The notes under the pieces were generated by a model. That model saw only the letters and a program-made list of their open reading frames with translations, was not told where the DNA came from and ran no database searches. Shown one piece after another: positions 24,984 through 35,154 of a stretch of 64,000 nucleotides of DNA. The position numbers were made by a program, and so were the translations under genes. Each line of letters opens with the position of its first letter. Position 1 is the first letter of the stretch. Source of the DNA: Ricinus communis (lineage: Eukaryota; Streptophyta; Magnoliopsida; Malpighiales; Euphorbiaceae); assembly GCF_019578655.1 (NCBI RefSeq), contig NC_063257.1, positions 15,190,001 through 15,254,000 of the forward strand. The letters are read 5' to 3'.

Positions 24984-25540
24984 AACTTCTAACCAAAAGA
25001 TTCATTCTTTATGAATCAAGTACCATTCAAAAAGTGCATTGCCTCTTTAATAATGAAGAAGAGAAGGGCTTTGTATAGACACCCTCACCATTATTTCATT
25101 TCATTCTATTTATGGGTTCTAGCTCCAAAGAACATATACATGGAGCTATTTTGACTTATGTACATCTCTTTAACACTAAACGATTAGGTATACCACGCCA
25201 TGCATCGTCCCCTCTTTCCATAGAGCAGAGAAAAAAAATGAAATAAAAGATATAGTGATCGTGCCGTAAGACCTTGTTCGTTTCTACTTGACGTTATTTT
25301 CCTCTATTTTTTTACATTAAATTACATAAGGTGTTAGCTTACTTAGCGCTTGCGCTAAGGACAGAGTCAAACTTGGATTTGAAAAAAAATTTCCCTTATT
25401 AACCGGAGTACAAGTGTACTCCTTGATCTTTAGTAAAGGTGGATTAAGCCAAAAAACATTTTTTTTCCAAAAAGTCTCAACGTCCTCATTGAGAGTCGCT
25501 CTGCGAGACGTCCAGTAGTCTCTGACTTGGTCTTCGACTT
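24984..25540. other. NUMT, right part (mitochondrial-like)
   Basis: Starts with the right aactt duplication. The following bases should therefore be the original continuation of 17448. Composition is like 15931-17443 and no retroelement motif is seen. I recognise no gene. The right end of the mitochondrial insert is uncertain; it could stop anywhere up to about 25800. Confidence 0.5.
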
Positions 25541-25839
25541 GTAAGTTTTAGCCCGTTTCCAACTTGCCTCGCTTTCAAGTTGGCTTTTCTACTAGACTAA
25601 GTAGTATTCCACTCGTGCAGTGGGTGTATGGGCTAGCGCATGGTGCGGTCAGCTATGATATATTCAACTTCTTCTTTAGTAAGTTGACCTACAACATCTG
25701 GTGGTGCCCTTGTGGGCACGTTACTCTCTGGGTCGGTCTGGTCTAATCGAAGTCAACTGACTCACATGGAATACGGGGTGAGTTTTCACCGAGCTGATTG
25801 CTTTAGTCTATAGGCTATCTTTCCTATCCGTTTCTCTAC

Positions 25840-26280
25840 AAGGTCTACTTTATTCTTCCTTCAGACCGGGCCAAGCCTTTAGGTTGTTTAAGTAGGTTGG
25901 GCTAGGTTTGGTTGATCTTTCGGAGTTATCTCCAAGAAGGGTCGTCGCTCCCTTCATATGCCTTGCTACTTTATCTAAGTGGGTTTGGGCTAGGTCGTTG
26001 CAATCCTGCCACCTCTTGGTAAAGTAGGCTGATGGGCAAGCCTCCTCTTTTCGTAATGGTGTGGGGCATCAAAGGCTTTTGCCCCGTGACCAACTCGAAG
26101 GGGCTGAAGTTTGATGTAGAGCTTTTTGGTTATTAAGTTCTAGCAGCACTTATCAACATCCAACAGCTCCAACCCTTCTAGTTTGTAGTAAAGTGCCTTA
26201 AGTAGCCCTCAAGGAGTCTGTTTATTCTTTTCGTCCGAGCATTCAAAGATATACCGACCATAGGTATCTTACCATCAGAT
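25840..26280 (-). pseudogene. Ty3/gypsy chromovirus integrase fragment
   Basis: The minus strand reads NARTKRINRLLEGYLRHFTT, then frameshifted WSCWMLI, and SPFELVTGQKPLMPH, which matches the end of the integrase core and the downstream region of plant chromoviruses (NALLELYLRHYV...SPFELATGQQP). Weaker similarity runs left (KRWQDCNDLAQTHLDKVARH). It differs from the Athila elements around it, none of which keep integrase. No LTR is attached. It may have arrived with the mitochondrial block or independently. Confidence 0.75.
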
Positions 26281-26284
26281 ACCG

Positions 26285-26606
26285 ATAGTCGTCTTCTAAC
26301 ATTACCTACCTTTAAAAAAAATTTCAAAAATTTCATATAACATAAAAATGAAAAAGCTCTTTTCATCATTAGAAACAACTTAATTTCCGACCTCTTGCAT
26401 TGCATTACCATAATGAAAAGAAAAATGAATTCAGAAAAAGAGAGATTGCTCTTGTGATTCGGAAGAGACCTTTCTCGGTGGAGGAAAGGAATAGCAATGG
26501 ATTCCTATGGAGCATCTAGGAACAAGAAGATTTAATCGGATGACGAATTCTTACGTGATCCAAGGAAATTAAAGATCCACTTCCACGATTAAATCTATAT
26601 TGCGAT
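26285..26606. other. Unassigned sequence
   Basis: About 320 bases, no coding frame and no retroelement motif that I can name. 26390-26600 (gaattcagaaaaagagagattg and following) looks organelle-like to me, but I could not match it to a specific plastid or mitochondrial gene. Confidence 0.3.
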
Positions 26607-26667
26607 GCTAGAGTTTGAGTTAGCGTACTTTCATAATGCCTTCTTATGTCTTCCATTTACCGATTAT

Positions 26668-28038
26668 TGATGTGTGTAGAATACACACATCTAAATGGGG
26701 TTTTTAAGGCTGATTTTATGTACATTTGGATGTGAATTGGTCTGAATAGTCATCCTATGCATCTGTTTGTGTGCATTAGGTCCAAAAGAAGCCAAAGAGT
26801 GATAAAGGGAAGAATTGGAGAAGAATTGGACGTCAAAGTTGCCGAAACAAGTCAAGTTTGCGCATGAGGAAGCTGAACACGGCCATGTTGGTTTAACAAA
26901 AGTAGTGTTCCCATTTCTGGCACTAAAATGGCCGTGTTGGGTGCATTTGACAACAGGAAAAAGATGTGTTAAGGAGCACGACCATAGAGAGTAACACAGG
27001 CATCAACACCAGGCCGTGTTCCCAACACGAGCATCAATACCAGGCCGTGTTCCCAAAACGGGCATCAATATGGCCATGTTCGCGGCAGTTGGATGAATTA
27101 ATTAAAAGAAAGAAAAGAGGGAAACATGAAAAAAGTAGGGTTAGGACGTCCCAAACTCATTTCTTTCTCTCTCTAAGGGTTTTCTGAGCTAGAACCAAGG
27201 AAAAAGAAGACTTGGACTAAGATTTCAATTGATTCCCTTCAAAGATTGAAGATTGGGCGAGGTTCGTTGATTGGTTTCAATTCGAGCAAGGGGAACAAGA
27301 ATCGATTCAAGATTGGGCAAGAGAAATTGGAGCTGTTTACTCTCATCCACAGGTGTATTCGGGTTTTTCTACCTTTACTCATTTTTGCAATTGACTTCTT
27401 ATGGGTTTTGATAATGAACATGATTAGCTAAACTTGTTAACCCATTAGGGTTCTTTATCTAGGGATTTTTGTACTTAACTTTTGAATTGAATGTATTGAT
27501 TTTCAATATTGGTTTGCAATGGAAGTGCTTATTTGCAACCTAGAATTGAATTCGCCTAGAGATAGGGTGTTCGTTCTACCGGATTGAGAATTAACAACTC
27601 TTAATAGTGTTAAATGGTACATAATGCTAATTTGGATAATTAGAGTTAGGAAGAGATTTCAACCTAATTAATCTAAGTTAAGATGTTAGTGTCCTTGAAA
27701 AAGGCGTTAATTGCGTAGAGATTTTCCCACGGAAATTGAATTCAATCAATCAATATCATCTTTAGTTTCCATTCCCTAGAGACAAGAATTCCCAAGGGGT
27801 TATTCCTTAACTTGAATTAATCCTTCCCTATTAGCCGTAGTTAGATAACAATTAGAGTAGCTATTAGTTAATTTAGGAATTATTCATCATTCATTTTAGG
27901 CTAATATAACAGAGAACAAAGGAGTAACTCTGGGCTTTCACTTTCCCAAGGAATATGACCTTGATACTCGCCATTAGTACTAGGCTGCATCGATAGGTAC
28001 ACTGCCTTAAATTGTAGCTACATAGATAGCAACCATCA
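26668..28038 (+). mobile_element. Solo LTR, gypsy (Athila-like) family
   Basis: TG at 26668, CA at 28037-28038, with the 5-base duplication attat on each side (26663-26667 and 28039-28043). 1371 bp, no internal sequence. The right end (ggctgcatcgataggtacac...) matches the R/U5 end of the LTR at 28805, giving plus orientation. The uninterrupted target exists at about 51500 (cgattatacatggtc), which proves the insertion. U3 has several cacggccgtgtt-like words (26875-27080). A solo LTR results from LTR-LTR recombination. Confidence 0.93.
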
Positions 28039-28260
28039 ATTATAAATGGTCAAAAGGAGTTGGGTGCCAAGGACTTTAATGAAGACCCAAAGGTCGGCTT
28101 TGAGGAATGAGATTCTTGGTGTGAAGTAAAATGGGACCTAAGGGAAAGGTGCTGGAGGTCTTTTTCCTAATTCTCTCTACAATACAGTTGTGAAGTCTTC
28201 CAATGGTGGTGGACCTCTCCAGGTATAGTTTCCATTGAAAATCTATTCCGCGGTGAAGTT

Positions 28261-28804
28261 TGTTAACCATTGGAATTAAGAAGGGGGGTTGAATTGGTAA
28301 CCTCAAATTGCGGAAGTTAATGATTTTTGGTAATAACACAGGAGATTAAACACAATGTAAAGGAGCAAGGGTTAGAGAAGATGACACAGGGGTTTATAAT
28401 AGTTCAGGAATACTCCTCCCTACACCCACTCCTCAAGATCACACTTGAGTGTTCCACTATAATCACTAAGATTACAATCTTTGGGTTTACAAGTTCACCG
28501 AACAACTTGGTGTTTTCAAGGCTCACACTAAATCTCTTCCCTTAGTAAATCAATCTCTCACTAAGTCCCTTAACCCTTGAGTATCAATGGTTACTCAACA
28601 ACCAATTCCTTGTATGTTAATACCTAGGCTCACACAACAACCGTTTAGAGTTTTAGTTGAACAAAAAGTTTCAACTTAATACACTTTACAAAGAGAGAAA
28701 TTGAATGTAGAAAGTTGAGAAATAAATTTGCAAGAGTTTTGGTATATCTAATTCACACACTTAGTTGTAAGGTCTTTAAGAAGGGTATTTATACACATAT
28801 CAAC
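28261..28804 (-). repeat. Copia 3' LTR, outer part
   Basis: Starts tgttaacc right after the aagtt duplication and matches 48415-48960 (shared words acctcaaatt, gatgacaca, cacacttgagtgttcc). Interrupted at 28804 by the Athila-like element. Remainder is at 39000-39650. Confidence 0.92.
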
Positions 28805-29111
28805 TGATGTGCATAGTTTTACACATGTTTGCTTGCATATTATTGTGCATTTTCTTAGTATTTATTATGTTTTAATTCCAAGTTCACCCGTGTTTTGTAT
28901 CCTTTTGTATTCCAGGAGATCATAGAGGCCTATCATCAGTGTTCGAGCAATTTTAGATCAATTTCAGACGAAAACGGACGTAATCAAAGGTGTTTGACCT
29001 TGGGTTGACTTTTGGAAAGTCAACACGGTCCGTGTTTGAGCCCGTGTAGCTTAAGCACTTTGAAGCAGCATGTTTTTTAAGGGTAACACGCCCCAGAGCA
29101 TTATCCGTGTT

Positions 29112-29509
29112 TGTAACGACCCAAAACCAGATCACATAAGATATTGTCTGCTTTGGCCCCCTTTGGCCTCATGGTTTTATCCCTTTGGTGGGTTCGAGAA
29201 CTTCCTAGGAGGTCCCTTATCTTGGAATTTCTCTGAACTAAGCACGTTTACTTTGGAGTTCCTATAACTCCATGGCCAAACAACCAAAAGATGCCTCATG
29301 TGATTAGTTCCAACTCTTTACATATATGTTATCAACCATTCCCCATCCCATGTTAATGTGTAATTCGATTCATTCATGTACCCCTGTACCTTAGACTGTT
29401 GCGATCCTAGAAGCCTGCCAGAAGGCGCTCCTTGTCTAGGCATTCTATTTTTGCCCCGGCATCCACTTCCCGCCCTCGTCAGACTGCTTCTCTAGGCCAG
29501 GCTGTCACA
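29112..29509 (-). repeat. Compact array LTR copy A
   Basis: Plus strand TGTAACGACC ... GCTGTCACA. It is the only copy with a perfect TG start on its left edge; copies B and C begin tataa. Confidence 0.9.
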
Positions 29510-29580
29510 TGCCCACCAGCTTCCGCTTGGTTTGTCCTCGAACTACACATCTATTAGAGGGGTCCTGCTCTTATACCATT

Positions 29581-29979
29581 TATAATGACCAGGAACCATA
29601 TCACATGAGATATTGTCTGCTTTGGCCCCTACTGGCCTCACGGTTTTATCCCTTTCGCGGGTTCGAGAACTTCCCAGGAGGTCCCTCATCCTGGACTTTC
29701 TCTGAACCAAGCACGTTTAACTTTGGAGTTCCTACAACTCCATGGCCAAACAACCAAAAGATGCCTCATCTAATTAGTTCCAACTCTTTACATATATGTT
29801 ATCAACCATTCCCCACCCTATTTCAATATGTAATTCGATTCATTTATGTACCCTTGTACTTTATAGTGATTTCATCTTAGAAGTTTGCCAGAAGCCGCTC
29901 CTTGTCCAGGCATTCTATTTTTGCCCCGGCGTCCACTTCCCGCCCTCGTCAAACTGCTTCTCTAGGCCAGGCTGTCACA
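29581..29979 (-). repeat. Compact array LTR copy B
   Basis: Starts tataatgacc, ends gctgtcaca; nearly identical to copies A and C. Confidence 0.9.
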
Positions 29980-30050
29980 TGCCCACAAGCTTCCGCTTGA
30001 TTTGTCCTCAAACCACACATCTAGTAGAGGGGTCCTGCTCTGATACCATT

Positions 30051-30449
30051 TATAACGACTAGGAACCATATCACATGAGATATTGTCCGCTTTGGCCCCT
30101 GCTGGCCTTACGGTTTTGTCCCTTTGGTGGGTTTGAGAACTTCCCAAGAGGTCCCCCATCTTGGACTTTCTCTAAACCAAGCACGTTTATCTTTGGAGTT
30201 CCTACAACTCCACGGCCAAACAACCAAAAGACGCCTCATGTAATTAGTTCCAACTCTTTACATATATGTTATCAACCATTCCCCACCCTATTTCAATATG
30301 TAATTCGATTCATTCATGTACCCTTGTACCTTAGAGTGTTGTCATCTTAGAAGCCTGCTAGAAGCCGCTCCTTGTCCAAGCATTCTATTTTTTCCCCGGC
30401 ATCCACTTCCCACCCTCGTCGAACCGATTCTCTAAGCCAGGCTGTCACA
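30051..30449 (-). repeat. Compact array LTR copy C
   Basis: Starts tataacgact, ends gctgtcaca, followed by the gtgtt duplication. Confidence 0.9.
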
Positions 30450-31692
30450 GTGTTGGCTAACACGGGCAAGAAACATGCCCTTGTTACAGTTGAGAACATG
30501 ACCCATGTTGGTATCATGGGCTAGAACACGCCCTAGCTCGATTCAGTTCATTCTGTCATTTAGAGACCAATACGGTCTTAGACACAGCCCGTGTTGAGGA
30601 ACACAGGCTTCGAACACACCCTTATTTGCATACAGTATAAAATTGAATGAGTGAAAAAAGAGAAAGGGTCGGCGATTTTGACTCTTCATCTTCCCTTGTA
30701 GTTTTTCTAGACACGTTTTAGACATCTCAAGGCGGTTTCCAAGAGCTGATTTCCACCTTTTAACGTCGGGTTCATGACTCTTGGGATTCAGTTGAAGATT
30801 GAAGAGGAGTTTTTGGAGCAATTCAAGAGGCATTTTGGAGATCATTTGTAGTAGAGATCAAGGCTTTGAGTTGTTCATCCAATTCTAAGGAAAAGGGTGT
30901 ACATGTTTCGATTTCTTTATTCTTTCATTGTAATTGAATTTCTATTTTTTAGACATGAACATGTGTAGCTAGATTGATTGAACCCATTGGGGTTCCTTGC
31001 TATCTTGGCTTTGTACTGAATGGTTAAGATTGTTTGAAGTTTCTTTTCTTGTATTCTTTTTGCAATTAATAATAAAGACCTAGTTTTCGTTACATTGAAT
31101 GTATTGATTACTGTTCATAGAATTCTTTTAGCAATTAAGAAATTCTAATTGAGTTTGGAAATTTAATTGCAAGAATAATTTAATTTTCACTTAGAAATAA
31201 GGTTAATTAATTTGTCGGAATAAGAATTAATAAAGCTTAATAAAGGTGGATTAAAGCTTAAAGCTAACTTAATAATCAATTGTTAGGAAGAGATTCCAAC
31301 TTTAGGTTCATAGGTTTAAGAATTCGGTTGTCTCGAGAAAGAAATCGAATTCAGTTTAGAATCTGTCCACGGGTTACATAATCGAACTTAACAATCTGTT
31401 ATCCTTTGTTTGGTTGCCAACTAGTCTAGGTTCCCTTTGGGTTTGCCTTCTTATCTTGATTTCTCTCTTTTCTCGTTCATTCTCATATTTCATTTAGAAT
31501 TTAGCTTTTAGTCATTAGTAAATTTAGAAACCCCCATTATTAATTTTAGGTTAGATAACAAGGAATGAAGTAGTAACTCTAGAATTTCACTTTCCCGAGG
31601 AATACGATATTTTTAATACTTGTCGTTGTGCTAGGCTGCATCGATAGGTTCACTGCCTTAGTTGTAGTTGCATAAGCATCGCAACAAATTTT

Positions 31693-31710
31693 TGGCGCTA
31701 TTGCCGAGGA
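31693..31710 (+). other. Primer-binding site, tRNA-Asp type
   Basis: TGGCGCTATTGCCGAGGA, six bases after the LTR end. A two- to three-base variant of the site at 23506-23523. Confidence 0.85.
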
Positions 31711-31849
31711 TACTTTGTTTGAAAACTAGAGTGAAATTTGTTATTTGTTACTTTAGCCATTTTTCTTTTTTATTTTTATCATTGCTTTTTATTAATTTAT
31801 TCATTCATTTATTTATTTGGTTTGTTGTTGCCTTGTCCCTTTCAGGTAG

Positions 31850-33237
31850 TTTATGACCAGGAGTTCTAATCCTGCGATTAGACCACTATGCAGACCGGAG
31901 CAATCCTCGAGGCGGTGAGGCGATTAGACATAGAGGAGAGGAGCAAATTGAGATTCTTGTCCATACACCAGTAAACATGGGAGACAACAACAACAACGTT
32001 GCTGAAGCAAACAGGACGATGTACGAGTTTGCTAGACCTTGCTTGGAGGGGACGCACACTAGTATATTGAGGCCACCTATAGCAACGAGTAATTTCAAAA
32101 TTAAGCCAAATGTCATTCAGATGGTGCAGCAAAATGTACAGTTTGGGGACTTGCCTAGTGAAGGTTCTTGGAGATTTCTGATACCTTCAAGATTAATGGG
32201 ACTACATATAATGTCATTCGGCTTAGGCTATTTCCATTTTCCTTGAGGGATAGAGCAAAGAGATGACTACAGTCCCTACCAGCTAACACCATCACCACCT
32301 GGAGTTGTTTGGGTGAGAAAATTCTTTATAAGTACTTTTCTCCTACTAAGACTATAAAGATACATAATGATATTTCTTCTTTTGTGTAGTTTGATGATAA
32401 GAGCATGTATGATGTGTAGGAGAAGTGCAAGGACTTGCTGAGATGTTGCCCATACCACGGTTTTCCATTGTGGATGCAGGTGCAGACATTTTACAATGGC
32501 TTGAACTCAGCCACGAAGCAAATGGTGGATGCAGCTGCAGGTGGGGCCATCAATAGTAAGATGCCAGTGTAGGACCATAACTTAATTGAGAAGATGGCCA
32601 TTGCAGTCTTCCAGGAGTAGGCCAGGACGGTAGGGAGTGGTGAGCCAAGTAGATTCTACATCAGCCTTAGCAGCTCAGGTGGAGCTTTTGGCTAAGAAGA
32701 TCGACTAGCTCCAGATGCCAGTCCAAGCAACACATCTTGGCTGCGAGTCTTATGCCCGCACTACAGTGCAAACTATAATAAGGGAGGTACATTTGCCTCT
32801 TCTTCATCTTCTTCTGCTGACCATGAACAGGTTGATTACATTAGAAATGCGCCTAGGCAGGCAGAATAGTCCATACAACAACACATACAACCCAGGGTGG
32901 AGAAACCATCCTAACTTTGGGTGGTGAAATAACAATACCTAGGGCCCACCAGGATTTCAAGGTTGCACCAGCAATAGCCCTAATAGCAAACTGTTCTCCC
33001 TTAACTCCCTCAGAACCAGGAGAAGAAGCCCAATTTAGAGGAGTTGATGATGAAGTTCGTGTCCACTTTAGAGAACAGGTTTCAACAGACGGACACAACT
33101 CTTAGAAATCAGCATGCCTCCATCTAGAATTTGGAGAATCAAATAGGCCAGATTTCTAAGATACAGATTGAGAGACAGCCAAGGACGCTCCCAATACCAT
33201 AAAGTCAAACCCGAAGGAGCATGTCAAGGCTATCACC
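31850..33237 (+). pseudogene. Ty3/gypsy gag (Athila-like), with stops
   Basis: Starts near 31853 (MTRSSNP). Frames read MYEFARP, NFKIKPNVIQMVQQNVQF, a decayed capsid core (IRLRLFPFSLRDRAKR, then LQSLPA), CPYHGFPLWMQVQTFYNGLN, QMVDAAAGGAINSKMP and, near 32890, NPGWRNHPNFGW. At least four in-frame stops and several shifts. Gag would build the particle that packages element RNA. It leads directly into the protease frame at 33238. Confidence 0.85.
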
Positions 33238-34119
33238 TTGAGATCAGGTAAGCAGTTAGCTAGTTCTTTACCTATGGTGGATGATGATGTTATTGTGAAG
33301 GATGAGCCAGCCAAGAAGGAGCCAGAGCCTGAGGTGACAGAGCCTGCGCGAACCGAGGACAAGAAGAAGAGTTTTGTGATGGAATACCAACCTCCAGTTT
33401 CATATCCTACAAGGTTGAAGCAGGAGAAGGTTGATCGACAGTTTGATAAGTTCTTGGATTTATTTAAGCAGCTGAGGATTAACCTACCTTTTATTGAGGC
33501 TATATTGCAGATACCCAAGTATGCGAAGTTCCTAAAGATAATTCTAAGCAATAAGAGGAAGTTGGAGGACTTGGGACTTGTGACATTAAATGAGGAGTGC
33601 TCAGCCATTCTTCAAAATAAGCTGCCAGTGAAGAGGCATGATCCAAGGAGTTTCACTGTATCCTATATTATTGGTGATTTGCCTATTAGTGATGCTCTAG
33701 CTGATTTAGGAGCTAGCATCAATCTAATGCCTAGCAGTTTGTTTAAGAAATTAGGTGTGAGTGAGCCTAAACCTACTAGGATGAGCATACAATTGGTAGA
33801 TAGGATTGTTAAATATCCTAGGGGAATAGTTGAGGATGTACTTGTTAAGGTAGACAAGTTTATGTTTCTTGTTGACTTTGTTGTTATGGATATAGAAGGT
33901 GAGAGTAGTGTGCCTTTAATTCTAGGTAGACCTTTCCTTGCAACATTTAGGGCTATTATAGATGTGTGTGATGGGAAGTTACAGCTTAGAGTAGGTGATG
34001 AGACTATTACCTTTGATCTTAGCACTTCTATGAGACATTCACTTGACCATGATGATACTGTATATTCTGTGGATGTTTTGGATGATATTGTGGAGTCAAT
34101 TATAGGAGATATTACTTGA
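33238..34119 (+). CDS. Ty3/gypsy Gag C-tail and aspartic protease, intact frame
   Basis: 293 residues, uninterrupted; the first ATG at 33238 falls inside the conserved LRSGK box, so the true start is upstream in gag. Acidic linker (residues 12-45), the YQPPVSYPTRL motif, LPFIEAILQIPKYAKFLK (about 83-100), then the protease: ALADLGASINLMPSSLFKKL (about 153-172), MSIQLVDR, GIVEDVLVKVDKF and VPLILGRPFLATFRAIID (about 230-247). The catalytic triplet is DLG, the form common in this plant lineage, where retroviral proteases have D-S/T-G. It normally cuts the Gag-Pol polyprotein. The frame ends in TGA at 34117; RT lies in another frame. Confidence 0.88.
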   Translation: MRSGKQLASSLPMVDDDVIVKDEPAKKEPEPEVTEPARTEDKKKSFVMEYQPPVSYPTRLKQEKVDRQFDKFLDLFKQLRINLPFIEAILQIPKYAKFLKIILSNKRKLEDLGLVTLNEECSAILQNKLPVKRHDPRSFTVSYIIGDLPISDALADLGASINLMPSSLFKKLGVSEPKPTRMSIQLVDRIVKYPRGIVEDVLVKVDKFMFLVDFVVMDIEGESSVPLILGRPFLATFRAIIDVCDGKLQLRVGDETITFDLSTSMRHSLDHDDTVYSVDVLDDIVESIIGDIT

Positions 34120-34685
34120 TAATCCTTTGCATGTAGCATTACAGGCTAAAGATGAGGAGGAGTTGTCTAACGAGGATGTGTTAGAACAACTTGCTTGTTT
34201 GCTGGCTAGTGAGCCTAACAGGTTTGCTGACCATTTTATTGATATTGACAGGTCAGGGGTGCAAAAATTGAGACCTTCACTTGAGGAGCCACCAGCCTTA
34301 GAGTTGAAGGAGTTGCCTAAGCACTTGATCTATGCCTATTTGGATGAGGCAGAGAAGCTACCGGTAATCATTGTAGCTGATTTGACTCCTGAAGAGAGGA
34401 AGATAACTTTGGCTTCGCTCAGGAAGTATCCTGAGGCCTTTGCATACAAGATTGCAGACATTCCTGGAATCAACCCCATTTATTATTCGCATAAGATCTT
34501 GATGAAGGATAATTATAGGCCAGTGGTACAACCACAGCGACGGTTGAACCCGAACATGAAGGAAGTAGTCAAGAAGGAGGTAATTAAACTTCTAGATGCA
34601 AGTTTAATTTACCCTATTTCTGACAACTCTTAGGTTAGTCCTGTGTAGGTTGTACCCAAGAAGGGAGGTATGACGGTGGAGCTAC
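34100..34685 (+). pseudogene. Ty3/gypsy reverse transcriptase, N-terminal part only
   Basis: The frame 34127-34633 reads KELPKHLIYAYLDEAEKLPV, DLTPEERK, RKYPEAFAYKIADIPGI, the RT entry motif QRRLNPNMKEVVKKEVIKLL, then SLIYPISD, a stop, VSPV, a stop and VVPKKGG. Similarity ends near 34680, before the catalytic YxDD palm motif. It is shifted relative to the protease frame. RT palm, RNase H and integrase are missing. Confidence 0.88.
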
Positions 34686-35150
34686 ACGATTCCCATCTCC
34701 AACACATACCGTGTAGCTCAACACGACCCGTGTTCGAACCATGTTGAGTTTAAGGCATTCGCGAACACGGTTTGATTAGATAGCACGGCTTGGACGTGGC
34801 CTATGTCTGGAACACAGGCGTGTCGGCGGAGAACGACTATATATACGCGAGCAGAACACGGGCGTATCACGACTGTTTCAAAGAAAATCTTTCCAAATTT
34901 TCCATTTTTTGGGTATTCTCTTATGATTATTCACTCTTTGTGCATTCTTCTCGCATTTCGCCATCAACAAAATAAGTTTTATTCTTTTTTTTCTAATTTC
35001 TTTTCATTTTTAATTTTAGTCTTTATTTTTTCTAGTTATGTATTTGATATTATTTGTTGTTAATCAAACCTTAATCAAGTTTTTCTGTTAATTACATTTT
35101 AAATAGTTACTTCAGAGACCATTAGCACTACCACCAACTCCCACGCGACA
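34686..35150 (+). promoter_or_regulatory. LTR-like or promoter-like segment replacing the pol region
   Basis: Starts abruptly after the RT fragment. It has several cacgacccgtgtt/aacacggtt palindromic words (34700-34870), then a TATA-like ctatatatac (34837-34846), then T-rich leader-like DNA and the next ORF remnant. This is the arrangement of an Athila LTR U3-R, but without clear ends. It could be an LTR scrap or an internal promoter. Confidence 0.4.
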
Positions 35151-35154
35151 CTGA

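Larger units (their letters stand above)
29112..30449 (-). mobile_element. Compact non-coding LTR array: three LTRs, two 71-bp internal regions
   Basis: LTR copies are at 29112-29509, 29581-29979 and 30051-30449 (398, 399, 399 bp). Spacers are 29510-29580 and 29980-30050 (71 bp each). On the minus strand each spacer opens with TGGTATCAGAGCAGGA, a tRNA-Met primer site (mutated to TGGTATAAGAGC in the left spacer). Each ends TTTGAGGACAAA...TGTGGGCA just before TGTGACAGCC, the usual 3' end and purine tract of a plant chromovirus. The whole array has a 5-base duplication, gtgtt (29107-29111, 30450-30454). It resembles a terminal-repeat retrotransposon in miniature (TRIM) with a tandem third LTR. 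It encodes nothing; the open frames inside are chance. Confidence 0.9.
28805..31686 (+). repeat. 5' LTR of the 28805 element, split by a compact LTR array
   Basis: 28805-29111 and 30455-31686 together form an LTR of about 1.54 kb, beginning TGATGTGCATAG and ending gcatcgcaaca. Matches the 3' LTR 37875-38994 and the minus-strand LTR at 6031-7526. A TATA-like gtataaaatt lies near 30638. Confidence 0.9.

Noticed and set aside
26668..28038. Full element with internal genes between 26668 and 28038
   Set aside because: Only one LTR length is present between the attat copies, with no primer site or coding DNA, so it is a solo LTR.
29509..30350. Frames of 88-123 residues in the compact LTR array
   Set aside because: The same chance frame appears in each repeated LTR; primer site and purine tract show it is noncoding.
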